NCBI GenBank assembly: GCA_031761405.1
Contig: JASEVX010000008.1
Location: 44,737,317 to 44,801,316, forward strand
DNA from: Serripes groenlandicus
Taxonomy: Eukaryota > Mollusca > Bivalvia > Cardiida > Cardiidae
Length of the DNA: 64,000 nucleotides
Reading direction: 5' to 3'
This document shows positions 11,870-21,539 of the stretch, one piece after another. How positions within the stretch are numbered: the stretch's first letter is position 1; every line of letters starts with the position of its first letter. Below the pieces are notes generated by a model. The model did no database searches. It saw nothing but the letters and a program-made list of their open reading frames with translations, and had not been told where the DNA came from. The translations under genes and the position numbers were made by a program.

Positions 11870-12548
11870 TACACACCTGAACGACACATCGTGATATAAG
11901 AGCCGGTATATCACTCAAAATGTGATCTATTTCAATTCTAGCACTTTTTTTATAACTTAAAGGGATACAAATTAAGGGTGAACTATGTTTTGACATGACG
12001 TTGTTTTCCTTGATAACATAACATGTAGGCTATTCTATCTTTACTCCCCATTGTATTTGTTTTGGAAAATTTCGATTTTTTTCAACTATCAAAACATTTT
12101 GAAATCAGTTATATTAACAGTCTTTTCAATTGTTCTTAAACTCATCATGGGCAGTTTGTTACTGTCTCATTCTAACACAACGTTTTCGACCGCGCCAAAA
12201 ATGTTGGTAAAACACGTGAATGACGTCATTTCAAACAATAACGTCACCGTTACAATTCAAATTTCCAACCGCCATTTACAACAAAAGCTCGTAACTTCAT
12301 TCATAAAATGTCAAGCACAATGTAGAACGCATGCGCTCTGAGAAATGTTGTATGAAAAATGCGCAGGAGGGAATTTCAATAGCCAAAAATAGTTCCGGGA
12401 ATTTAGAGTGATATACTGCATTTAGATCACGCTCAAATCCTTCTTTGTGTATAGAAAAGAAATTGTCAATAGTGTTAGAATTAGGAAATAGATCTCATTT
12501 TGAGTGATATACCGGCTCGTATATCACGATTGGGAGTTCAGGTGTGTA
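11870..12548. mobile_element. TIR element T1, complete copy
   Basis: Begins 'tacacacctgaacgacacat' and ends with its inverse 'gggagttcaggtgtgta'. The inverted match runs about 63 bp through 'gagccggtatatcactcaaa'. The interior has no supported gene: the 96-codon frame at 12051-12341 is absent as an intact frame from the second copy. Just left, at 11841-11861, is a scrap equal to the inner edge of a right terminus, suggesting an earlier tandem neighbour. Confidence 0.8.
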
Positions 12549-12550
12549 GT

Positions 12551-12589
12551 AATTAATCACGAAGGCCGAATGGCCTGAGTGATTAATTT
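12551..12589. repeat. Short palindrome between two T1 copies
   Basis: 'aattaatcac' and its inverse 'gtgattaatt' flank a 'gaaggccgaatggcct' loop that is itself partly palindromic. It is the linker between the two tandem T1 copies. Confidence 0.6.
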
Positions 12590-12590
12590 A

Positions 12591-13327
12591 TACACACCTG
12601 AACGACAAATCGTGATATACGAGGCGGTATATCACTCAAAATGAGATCTATTTCAATTCTAGCACTTGTTTATAACTTAAAGGGATACAAATTAAGGGGG
12701 AACTAGGTTTTGACATGACGTTGTTTTCGTTGATAAAATCACGCGTAGGCTATTCTATTTGTACTCCCCATTGTATTTGTTTTGGCAATATTCGATCTTT
12801 TCAACTAACAAAACATTTTGAAATCAGTTTTATTAACAGTCTATGGACATTTTATTTTTATTATACCTTTTACAATTGTTCTTAAACTTATCATGGGCAA
12901 TATGTTACTGTCTCATTCTAACACAACGTTTTCGACCGCGCCAAAAGTGTTGGTAAAACACGTGAATGACGTCATTTAAAACAGTTACGTCAACGTTACA
13001 ATTCAAATTTCCAAACGGCATTTACAACAAAAGCTCGTGACTTCATTAAAAAAAATGTCAAGCCCAACGTAGTAACGCATCAATCTCCTTCGCAGAGTTG
13101 GCGTTCCTTACACTCACCATACACGTGTATGGTGAGTGTAAGGAACGACAACTCTGCGAAGGAGATTGGTAACGCATGTGCTCTGAGAAACGTTGTATGA
13201 AAAATACTCGGGGGGGAATTTCAACAGCCAAAAATAGTTCCGGAAATTTAGAGTGATATACTGCATTTAGATCACGCTCAAATCCTTCTTTGTGTATAGA
13301 AGAGAAATTGTCAATAGTGTTAGAATG
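12591..13327. mobile_element. TIR element T1, second copy lacking its right end
   Basis: Follows the first copy head to tail. It matches from the left terminus through 'cgaccgcgccaaaa' and 'gaattgtcaatagtgttagaa'-type sequence, then stops where the right inverted terminus should begin. It differs by a small insertion near 12845-12880 and by the 88-bp palindromic insert at 13081-13168. Confidence 0.75.
13081..13168. mobile_element. 88-bp near-perfect palindrome with 9-bp target duplication
   Basis: Two 44-bp arms match as reverse complements with one mismatch and no spacer. Directly on both sides is 'gtaacgcat' (13072-13080 and 13169-13177), while the first T1 copy has that region once. So it is an insertion into the second T1 copy. 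It is too small to encode anything. A diverged half-copy lies near 28612-28655. Confidence 0.85.
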
Positions 13328-13566
13328 GTTATTTTAACACTTGCCTTGATACAGAAACGACTTTTGGAACCTCTATTACATTGAATTATAAGGAACATGA
13401 TTTGACAAACGTTTTTTAGAGCACTGTATGAACCAAATATGTATGCGAACATTCTCGTATTTTCCTCAGTCCGACTATAGTTGTCCGAATATTCTATTCA
13501 GGTATCCACGGTCAATTAATTTTCACAAAATGTTCACTCTGAGATATGTATTAAATGAATCTAGAA

Positions 13567-13785
13567 GGATCGCCGTGGCCGAGTGGTTAGCGTCGGGGAT
13601 TTAGAACCGGGCGTTCCTGGTTCGGGCCCCAGTCGCGCCGCTGTGGACATGGGGTGGAGTGCTCTTTGGCAAGGCACATTTCCTAGCATAGACCTGGTTT
13701 GTTTAACCAGGGGTCATGAATTAGTGAACTGTCGCCTTGAAATAACTGAATTAATGTTGAAAAATGCGTAATACCCAAGCAAACA
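13567..13785 (+). mobile_element. tRNA-derived SINE, family A
   Basis: Head 'gccgtggccgagtggttagc' and B box region 'ctggttcgggcccc'. Body marks are 'ggcacatttcctagc', 'tttaaccaggggtcatgaat' and 'gaactgtcgcc', with a tail 'aatgttgaaaaatgcg'. It adjoins the duplicated block starting near 13745. Confidence 0.8.
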
Positions 13786-14475
13786 AAGACGAAGATATGT
13801 ACAAACTTGCTTTTTATTGATTTTAGCATATTGACAAACATCTTTGTATTTGTATTTAGATTGAATTATACCGAAATGGAATAACGTATTAACTATAAAT
13901 AGATCCGCGGAAACAAATTCTGGTTTCTTGAAATTTGTATTTTATTTTACGCAGTTAGTGAGGTAAGTGAATGTCTATTATGTTTGCATTATTTATAATG
14001 ATTTAAATATGTCCTTTATTTTGACTTTGGATTCATATATCAATGTAATGAAAGACAGAAGGAAATTAAGTCGAAGAACAATAATGTAGGTAAAAAATGA
14101 TTTTAATAGTTAATTTTAACGTTAATATACATGTATATCACACACCTGTCTGGATAGAGACACGACTGTTGGAACCTCAGTTTACATGTGATATATGGGA
14201 ATATGATTTGACAAACTTATTTGTGAAAGGTATGTAAAATGTAAAAGGACTTACTCGTTTGTCGAACATTTTAAGGGTTGCATTTTTGCTTCAAATGTTT
14301 CGAAATATAGGAAACCTATTGGAAAGGAACCATGCATATACATATATCATATTCATTTTGGAAAGAAAACGATATTCAGTAGTGCAATATTGTTTTTTAT
14401 CACACGACATTGCTTGTATTCGATATAATATACCCATTACGTATTTCTTTATATACAACGAGTGTAATCTAAGAT
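13745..14475 (+). repeat. Duplicated block with exon-like signals, copy 2
   Basis: Partner of 9520-10260; the same landmarks appear in the same order. The possible coding piece ending at 'tttgtgaaag|gtatgta' is in a different frame from copy 1 because of small indels, arguing that neither copy is translated now. Confidence 0.65.
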
Positions 14476-14755
14476 GACCGTATCACAATTTGTGAATTCA
14501 TCCGCGTATGTTTACAAAATGACAGATCCAGGGTGCATTAAACAACATGTTTGCCGGAAATATATTTGGTGGCACATTTAATAAAAACGTAAATCCTGCA
14601 AATGCTACAAACACTGGTATTTAGTCATTTTCCAGCCCAGAAGTATCGAGGAAACGAAAACGTGTCGTCTTTGACAGTGAATCTGACTATCATGTATATA
14701 TCTAGAAGTCTATGCAGTGTGACGTCAGGGGTGACACTTTGAGTGTCTATTGAAA
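14476..14755. other. Intergenic, nothing recognised
   Basis: AT-rich sequence between the duplicated block and the repeat hosting the DIRS insertion. No signature seen. Confidence 0.45.
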
Positions 14756-15130
14756 TTATGTGAATTCACTCCGTTTACTTGTAAATATCTTAGTTTTCTG
14801 TGTTTTCATGATAAACTACATGATCAGGTATTTTGTTTTTTTATTAGTTAACAGTGAATTAAGTATTAAATGTTGGGACTATTTTCTGACCGCGTATGAC
14901 CTCGGCATAATCTTTGGTGGCATTGTTATACGATTTATTGACAAAATTAAAATAGCTTTGGAAAAGCCCGATTTTCTGTTTGTGTTTCGTCATGTGATAA
15001 CAAAAATCTGACATTCGTTGTCATTTCATAAAGTTTTATTAAACTCGTCCAAGACATTTGTGATTAAGCTCGTTAAACTTGTTTAATACAACTTTATATA
15101 AAATGACAACTCATGTCAGATCCTATATAT
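14756..15130. repeat. Older repeat R, left half (split by DIRS insertion)
   Basis: Almost the same as 47041-47424, including 'ttatgtgaattcactccgtt' and 'ctacatgatcaggtattttg'. In that copy the sequence runs straight on into the counterpart of 22011-22945, so here repeat R is interrupted by about 6.9 kb. The 83-codon frame at 14760-15011 is inside this repeat; I see no evidence that it is a gene. Confidence 0.8.
15009..15121. repeat. Foldback hairpin inside repeat R
   Basis: 'tctgacattcgttgtcattt' at the left and 'aaaatgacaactcatgtcag' at the right are near-perfect inverses, continuing inward through 'cataaagttttattaaac'. The copy at 47273-47414 has about 27 more bases in the loop, so this copy has a central deletion. 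Confidence 0.75.
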
Positions 15131-15343
15131 GGTATTTTATGTAAACACATACAATATTTTATGAATGGTTCAGGGTGATACGGTTGCGTATCTTTACATC
15201 TAAACGATAGCTATAAATAGATCAATTTACATATAAGAGGGTATCGGCAATCAATTAAATCATGGTACGCAGTCACGTGCTTCTTTCGCCATCTTGATAA
15301 TTTTTTATCAGGAAAAGAAACACGCTTTGTTTACAGGATTGAA
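15131..15343 (+). repeat. Inverted arm, left
   Basis: 213 bp, starting 'ggtattttatgtaaacacat' and ending 'tttacaggattgaa'. It pairs with 16448-16660 in inverted orientation with about five mismatches by eye (roughly 98 percent identity), so the pair is young or kept similar by conversion. Confidence 0.9.
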
Positions 15344-15539
15344 TTTATCAAATAATCCACTTATTTCTACGGAAGCAAGGTGAGTTTTATTACCTTTAGC
15401 TCCCATTTCACTCGAGCTATATATTGGACTTATTGTGTTAGGATGGCGACCAGGAAATAAACCGTTATTTAGGGGAATACAATTTTTCCTTTGTGTCTCG
15501 CCCCGATCTTGAAGCGGGATATTGTGACGTCATTTCAAG

Positions 15540-16145
15540 ATGGCAGCGCCCACGGTGAAAATACAACTTTTCGGTCATTCATTTGTGCGTCGGCTTCGAG
15601 ACTTTATTTCGAGAAGTGAAACAGATTCATTTACTTGGGACTTAAAGGGACCACCCCTTATTCAGTACTCGGGCTTTCCAGGGGCCAGCGTCGACGGGCT
15701 TCACTCACATTTGGAAGACGTTAGTGATTTCGACCCAGACATTGTTTTTATACTTATCGGTACAGTCGACCTATATTGCGCCTCTGCGTCTCCGACGATG
15801 GTAGCAGAGAACTTAATGCAGTTGGTGGGAAAATGCTTGGACATTGGAGTAAAGAAAGTGGTAGTATTGTCGATAACACACCGCTGTGAACCCACTATTC
15901 CGACACGTTTTCCGGTGAACATGGATTGGTTCAACACAAGGGTTGATGAGACAAATTGCCTCATCTCCGATCTGCTCCGACATGCCCCAAAGACATATTT
16001 CTGGAAACTGAAGGGGTTTTGGTCAGAATCAGCGAAGGCGAAAATCTTTGCTCCTGATGGCTGCCATCTATCATCAAAGGGCCAAACCAAACTGATATAT
16101 AACCTACGAGCCGCAACGGTCGCCATCCTGAGACAGTCCATCTGA
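15540..16145 (+). CDS. SGNH/GDSL-hydrolase-like protein inside an inverted-repeat unit
   Basis: A 201-codon intact frame starting at an ATG 197 bp inside the left arm. It looks like a small SGNH-type esterase fold: block I is GHSFVRR (residues 12-18, candidate nucleophile Ser14), block II is a GFPGAS turn (45-50), block III is IGTVDL (73-78), block V is PDGCH with Asp173 and His176. Canonical SGNH enzymes have GDS in block I and an Asn in block III; here those are GHS and Val, so activity is uncertain. SGNH-like domains are known as extra ORFs in some LINEs and in some tyrosine-recombinase retroelements, which fits the setting. No signal peptide, membrane span or intron is seen. It lies on the strand opposite to gag and RT. 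The contrast between this intact ORF and the broken RT/recombinase is notable. Confidence 0.7.
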   Translation: MAAPTVKIQLFGHSFVRRLRDFISRSETDSFTWDLKGPPLIQYSGFPGASVDGLHSHLEDVSDFDPDIVFILIGTVDLYCASASPTMVAENLMQLVGKCLDIGVKKVVVLSITHRCEPTIPTRFPVNMDWFNTRVDETNCLISDLLRHAPKTYFWKLKGFWSESAKAKIFAPDGCHLSSKGQTKLIYNLRAATVAILRQSI

Positions 16146-16447
16146 TGCCTGGCCTTACATACACTGGTCGGATGACTGGTCTTACATACTATAAGCTACG
16201 TATGTTTCTGCTCCTATTATTTCCTACTAAAGTATGGTTGCACCCGATTAGACACAGTACACTTATGATTAATTCCTGTCATTTTGACGGTTTTAACATT
16301 TTACTGACACAGCGCCCTGTGTATAAGTAGCAATAACTTTAACCTCTTAAGTGGTCCAACGACTTGGCGCCACCTGTTGTTTTGACTGAGCACGGTCACA
16401 GTCCTGCAAATCTGTATGCATTCCGGTGTAAGGAGGGGAGGTGGAGG

Positions 16448-16660
16448 TTCAATCCTGTAAACAAAGCGTGTTTCTTTTCCTGATAAAAAATTATCAAGAT
16501 GGCGAAAGAAGCACGTGACTGCGTACCATGATTTAATTGGTTGCCGATACCCTCTTATATGTAAATTGATATATTTATAGCTATCGTTTAGATTTAAAGG
16601 TACGCAACCGTATCACCCTGAACCATTCATAAAATATTTTATGTGTTTACATAAAATACC
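16448..16660 (-). repeat. Inverted arm, right
   Basis: Reverse-complement partner of 15131-15343; it ends 'gtttacataaaatacc'. The flanks ('ctatatat' left, 'atttatgc' right) show no clear target duplication. Confidence 0.9.
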
Positions 16661-17511
16661 ATTTATGCCTGATCCAGGGAAGATGAGCAAATACTTGAAC
16701 GAGTTTGAGTAAGGTAACGAAAAGCGTTCAGACCAAGGGCAGTAGGACTTGTATGTCATGAATAAAACACTGAAGAACAGGTTGAATGAAAATGGGCATT
16801 TATTAATGCCATAAAATAATAAACATGGTTATACATGTAACCAAATCAAAATTAATGTCATAAAGTAATACACATGGTTACACATATAACCAAATTAAAT
16901 GTGAAGATTTACACATGACATATCTGGAAGAGACATAACAGCCACAAGCGAAGCGACGCCCAGAGACAACTGCCCTAGGAAAGTGGGTGAGTTAAGTAAG
17001 TCGAAATTATAAAACAGTACTATTCTTGTACAGCAGATGAGGTAATACGGAAGAAAAGTTATATACAGTTTGGTATAAATTTCAAAACAGTAGGTGAAAG
17101 ATGTAACTTATTAATATCTACAAAGAGCTAATATACACATGTCGATTAAAGAACTCGACCAGTGAGTCTGCCTTAAACAGTACCCAAAGGATCATATATA
17201 CGGATAACTCTTGTTTGAAACGCCCGTCCCTCAGTCGACGCACTTGCCGCCTAACACAGTCAAATGTTCGCCCGAGCGACCGGCGGAGACGAAGTGGGAA
17301 TGTTACGAAGGAGATTGGGAGATTGCAGATGACGTACTGTTGTTTGTACAGTTGCAGTTGCAAAATACCCCTCTTCGTTTGATACTTGTTAAACTGATGA
17401 GAAACCAGACGTTCTCATGGTAAATGCAATATTCCTTTCTGACGAACTTCGAAATTTGGTAAAGTAAACTTATTTGAGCCGTATACCTTAGACAGACGAA
17501 TCACCCGCCGC
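16661..17511. other. DIRS 3' region, non-coding
   Basis: Lies between the inverted-arm unit and the recombinase. It contains a two-copy direct repeat of about 50 bp at 16808-16905, each with 'acatggtta.aca' and 'taaccaaat' forming a small palindrome. The short open frames here (81 and 70 codons, overlapping on opposite strands) show no family signature. Confidence 0.5.
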
Positions 17512-18470
17512 CTAAAACAGTCGAGGGACTCCCTGTGACGTAAGAGGCAAAGCAGATGGACGTATGTATTTTAAGTAAGCAGAAGATTTCCATCGACCTA
17601 TTTGTTTGATGTGTTCTGTGGGTATTCCCATTGAATATGCGTTAGTAGCGCCTCCGATGCGGAAGGAATGCCCCGTAAATAGATTTGGGTCGAGATGGCA
17701 GGCTGTAACACATGAACGGAGGACTGACCGGAATTGTGATGTAGTGATAGCTTGACCGTGAGCGTCTTGAAATAAGGGACCCAGTTTGTTTTTGGCTAGT
17801 TTTAAGTACTGTAACATACTACGAACTGGGCATAATGCTGTTAAGGTTTGGCGTTGGATTGGAACTTGGACTCTGCGCCCTTGTGAATGTTTGTAATGAT
17901 CTACATTGATGAGTACTTGTTGTATCCGACCATGAGACCGTATGAATGAAAGTGATTGGTAAGGGATTACATTTTGGGGGGGCGTTTGACGATAGGGCAA
18001 GCTCGCCAACCCGAAACAAGCCGAAAAAGGCAGACGTGAACATGGTTTTGTATAAAACCAGCGTGTATCTGTCAGGGGCGAATAGTTGGAGCTTCAGCAG
18101 AAGTTGTTGCATGTGATTGATAGAAAAAGGGTGACGTGTATCTAGAGTACGAGACCTTCTTGTGCTGTGTAGTAATTTGTGGATAACGAAGTGATTAGTG
18201 GGATTTGTGAGCCCTTGGATCTTGTGGACGTAAGCTATTGCTGACATATAAGAGGATATGGTAGATGACTTTAATCCTCTGTGGTGGCAAACGGCTATGA
18301 ATTGGGCGACTTTGTCAGTGGAGGTTGGTAAAAATGGACGCGTAGACTAATAGGCCAAATGGAAATCATAGAAATGTTTTAACGCATTCCGGTAACTGGC
18401 AGAAGTGGATTTTGCAAGCGATGAATTGAGAAGATCCAGGACCGCTGAATTAAATGGATAGTTAGAAGAC
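17512..18470 (-). pseudogene. DIRS-type tyrosine recombinase, decayed
   Basis: Minus-strand sequence resembling the C-terminal recombinase of DIRS elements. Catalytic-type residues are visible: Arg in GLFRVGEL (near 18010), HSFRIGGA giving the His-x-x-Arg pair (near 17650), and a Tyr in AYLKYIRP (near 17570). These match the R-H-R-Y set of the family, so catalysis was lost by frame damage and not by residue change. Damage: a TAG at about 18345, a frameshift near 18435 and another in a C-run (a G-run on the + strand) near 17975. In life this enzyme would integrate a circular DNA copy without the staggered-cut target duplication made by DDE integrases. Confidence 0.8.
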
Positions 18471-19044
18471 GTTCCGGGACGGGAGTTGGCTTGTCGTCCA
18501 TGTGAGGAGCCAAGGTTCGAAAGCGGTCCATCTGTGAACGAGAAAGAAGATCTGGTAAGGTATTATGTTTACCGGGAATATCTTCAGCAGACATAAGGAT
18601 GTTGAACGTCATGGCCGCGAGAACTAGGCGTCTTACTAAAACCATGATGGTTGGTATTTTGCATGATTGCTTATGAATTATATGAACTACTGCCTCGTTA
18701 TCTGTGTGAAGGAGAATGCATTGATTCCTTAGATTGGGACCCCATATTTCAAGGGACAATACAATTGGTAACAGTTCCTTAAATGTAATGTCTTGGTGCG
18801 CCAATTTAGGAGGCCAAGAGCCATTGAACCAATGTGAACAAAAAACTGCTCCGAAGCCAATGGCTCCGGAAGCGTCTGTATGTAGGTGAAGTGTGTCGGT
18901 GTTAACCCATCTATTGGACAAAAGTAGACTTTTTCCATTGAAATGGTCAGCAAAGAGGAGCCATGCTTGGATGTCTCTTCTGCTTTCCTTGTTGAGAGTG
19001 ATACGATGATGGGGGCGGGATACTTTTTTGGTGAGGTCGGTGAT
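18430..19044 (-). pseudogene. DIRS RNase H domain, continuous with RT
   Basis: The minus-strand frame 18921-18379, plus the stretch just upstream, reads as an RNase H-like fold: LHTDASGAIGFGAVF (first Asp), a KELLPIVLSLEIWG segment (Glu), LHTDNEAVVHII (Asp), and SAEDIPGKHNTLPDLLSR near the end (Asp). It follows RT in the same frame after a TGA at about 19048. Its role is to remove RNA from RNA/DNA hybrids during reverse transcription. Beyond DLLSR the frame is lost by a shift near 18435, where the recombinase region begins. Confidence 0.8.
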
Positions 19045-19047
19045 TCG

Positions 19048-20110
19048 TCAGAGGAAACTCCGACCTGGGACTACGACTTGGCAACAAAAATTTAGTAGAC
19101 CAAGGACAGATTGCATCTGTTTTAGTGTACATTTGCGTTTGCGTGTAAACGTCTGTAATAATTCTCGTAATTTTATCAACTTATCATTTGGAAGCAGGGC
19201 TTCCATTTCGTTTGAATCAAGCTCGAGACCCAAAAATGTGATAATAGTTGTAGCATTTTCGGTTTTTTCCTGCTTGATGGGTACCCCGATGAGCTAACAA
19301 AATGAAAGGAATTTGTCTAGATGTTGTTGGCATAATTCCGATTGTGGAGGACCAAGAAAGAGGAAATCGTCCAGTATGTGGACCATGTGGGGGATGTTCA
19401 AGTGGATAGATGCGATGTGTTGTAACGTTGAACTGAAACGCTCGAAAATAGCGCAGGCAGAGGAGATGCCCATCGGTAAGCAGCGGTCGTAGAAATACTG
19501 CTCTTTGAATTTGAATCCTAATAAGCAATAATCAGCGGGGTGTATTGGTATTAGACGGAATGCCGACTCAATATCCGTCTTGCAAAAAAGGGTTCCTGGA
19601 CCTAATTGTAACAGTAGCGTTATTGCATCATCAAATGTTTGGTATTGGACAGTGGATAATGTAGGGTCTATGTAATCATTGACCGACGAGCCCCGAGGAT
19701 AACTTAGATGGTGAATAAGTCTATATTGACCTGGTGACTTTTTAGGCACTAAACCGATAGGGCTGATTTTGAGATTGACAAAAGAGGGGTTTGAAAAGGG
19801 GCCCGATATGCGGCCTGTGTGAAGTTCCGTGTTGAGCTTTTCCTCTACTAAAGAGGGGTTTTCGTCACAAGATTTAAGATTAGGGTATGTAGAGGCAGAC
19901 CGATGACCTGTGAAGCCTACTCTAAAACCCTGGCGAAAGCCAGATATCAAGTACGCCGCGAGAGGACCGTTATTGAGATAGGGAATGAGATGGTCAATTT
20001 TGATGGGTGTGGGTACCCCGAGATCATTTCGATGATTTTTGTGTGGAAGATTTTGTGTTATTATTTCCTCTGGTAGCTTGCTCCTTGGATGTGTAAGTAC
20101 ATGTGAATGC
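19048..20110 (-). pseudogene. DIRS reverse transcriptase, with in-frame stops
   Basis: The minus-strand frame reads as a DIRS-like RT. An upstream segment has PSFVNLKISPIGLVPKKSPG then YRLIHHLSYPRGSSVNDYID. Motif A is CKTDIESAFRLIPI, motif B has CLPMGISSACAIFERF, motif C is HILDDFLFLG (the two Asp of the active site). A TAG at about 19294 and a TGA at about 19048 interrupt an otherwise continuous frame that goes on into RNase H; both look like single substitutions. The frame is also open upstream to 20418, overlapping the end of gag in another frame, but that part lacks RT similarity. RT was probably made by frameshifting or from its own start. Confidence 0.85.
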
Positions 20111-21220
20111 CGTATGGGGGCCTTTACAGAAACCACAGACATGAGGGAGGGAGCATTTATTAAAGGTGCACTGTCGGTTATTGAATCGCCAGCATGTATT
20201 GTCGAGAAACCGACGTGGTCTTGACGAGCTTTGGCGAGAGGATTGTTGTGGGCGGGAGGTTTGTTGCGAGGGACGAAAGGGCTGCTGGTTAAAGGAAGTG
20301 CAAGCCATAAGCCAGAACGCTGTATGTATCCTGTTCCACGGGAGGGGGACTGATTGGCGGAGCATCCTGAATTGGGTGTCATAAAACAGAAAACCCAGAC
20401 CAGGTTTCCTATTGGCAATGTCGCGTACTATTTCTGCATATTTCATGAGATGTGGGGTTTCTAGTGGGTTTTTGACTGTACAGATAGCTGTGAAACGCAG
20501 AAAGGCAGATGTCCAAGTTTCAATGCTGTGGATTTTTTTGGCTGGTGTTGAAGGGGAGATGCTTATTTGTGAGTTGCTATCCATTTGTAAGGTGTACCGT
20601 TGTGCACTAGAGATAGAAGTGGAGGGAAGAAGGGAAGCCATATCGACAAATTCTTTATTCCAAATGGCCTTTTGAAGGCTCTTCTTAACCTGGAATGCAA
20701 TAGGAGAGCTTATCGGTTCAGTAAATTGCATATCATTACCTGTACCTGGCATGATCTGTGCACAGTGATTTCGTACAGAAGCACTAAAACTGTCCGGGTG
20801 AAAGCAATTAATCGTATCGTCAGATTCCTCGCCACTAGAATAGTCCTGCAGAGGAATCTGGTTGACATGTTGGAACTGTGTTCTGTTGGTTGAAGAAGTG
20901 TTTATAGGTGTGATATGTTGAGGCATCCGCATTGGAGAACCGTTTGTTGAAGATTGAAGTGTTCTTGTGAGGCGCGGGATCCGTGATCGTCTGGTGCGGG
21001 AAGAGTTAGAAAGTTCTTTCCTGATAGGTACGGGGATCCTGGAATGAATTGAAGGTTGTTGGAAGGCTGTGGTTGATTGTTGATGCCATCTTTTTTGACG
21101 TTTTAAAGCTGAAGTAGTCTGCCCTGGTGGTGGGCAGCAGGGACAAGATGACTGTGTTTGTGTCTTTCTCTTTTGACGTTTCATCTGAAGTGAAAGAGAT
21201 ATGGAATTCCATAAAAACAT
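20024..21220 (-). CDS. DIRS gag-like nucleic-acid-binding protein
   Basis: An intact 398-codon frame at the 5' end of the DIRS-like element. The N-terminus is basic, with KRQKRK near the start and a Ser/Thr/Gln/Arg-rich stretch. The middle (about 150-300) is a more globular region with conserved-looking KSLQKAIWNKEFVDMASLLP and IHSIETWTSAFLRF. Residues 343-374 form a Cys/His cluster with seven Cys, beginning CWRFNNRQC and ending CGFCKGPHTAFTC, typical of DIRS ORF1 proteins and unlike the CCHC knuckle of retroviral gag. The last 24 residues are a Ser/Lys/Thr-rich tail. It overlaps the upstream open extension of the RT frame. It is intact while RT and recombinase are broken, so it may simply be young or long by chance. 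Confidence 0.8.
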   Translation of the reverse strand: MFLWNSISLSLQMKRQKRKTQTQSSCPCCPPPGQTTSALKRQKRWHQQSTTAFQQPSIHSRIPVPIRKELSNSSRTRRSRIPRLTRTLQSSTNGSPMRMPQHITPINTSSTNRTQFQHVNQIPLQDYSSGEESDDTINCFHPDSFSASVRNHCAQIMPGTGNDMQFTEPISSPIAFQVKKSLQKAIWNKEFVDMASLLPSTSISSAQRYTLQMDSNSQISISPSTPAKKIHSIETWTSAFLRFTAICTVKNPLETPHLMKYAEIVRDIANRKPGLGFLFYDTQFRMLRQSVPLPWNRIHTAFWLMACTSFNQQPFRPSQQTSRPQQSSRQSSSRPRRFLDNTCWRFNNRQCTFNKCSLPHVCGFCKGPHTAFTCTYTSKEQATRGNNNTKSSTQKSSK

Positions 21221-21539
21221 AGCGTCACAAACAAACCGATGACGAGCTCACCCTGTATCAAATTCGTCTGTGAATTCATGTAATTTGTAGATATGAAATT
21301 CCAGGGCCTCAATACAGACTTTCCAAAGGATACTGTCGGAAATATCTCCATGCTTGTTGTATAAGTGTTTCGAAAAGTTAAGCTTGGCCGAAATTATTAT
21401 TAACCGACAGGGTGAGTCACGATATAAGTAATCCAACTTGCCAGCCGGGCAAATGGCAGTCTCATAATAACATGATAATATAATATAGAATATTGCGTAT
21501 ATGATTTAGCAATAAGCATCCTCATAACAATTGTTGAAA

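Noticed and set aside
12051..12341. 96-codon frame inside element T1 as a transposase remnant
   Set aside because: No transposase motif and not preserved in the sister copy at 12591-13327.
13081..13168. A rho-independent-type terminator or CRISPR-like repeat
   Set aside because: The genome is eukaryotic and the palindrome is flanked by a target-site duplication, so an insertion explains it better.
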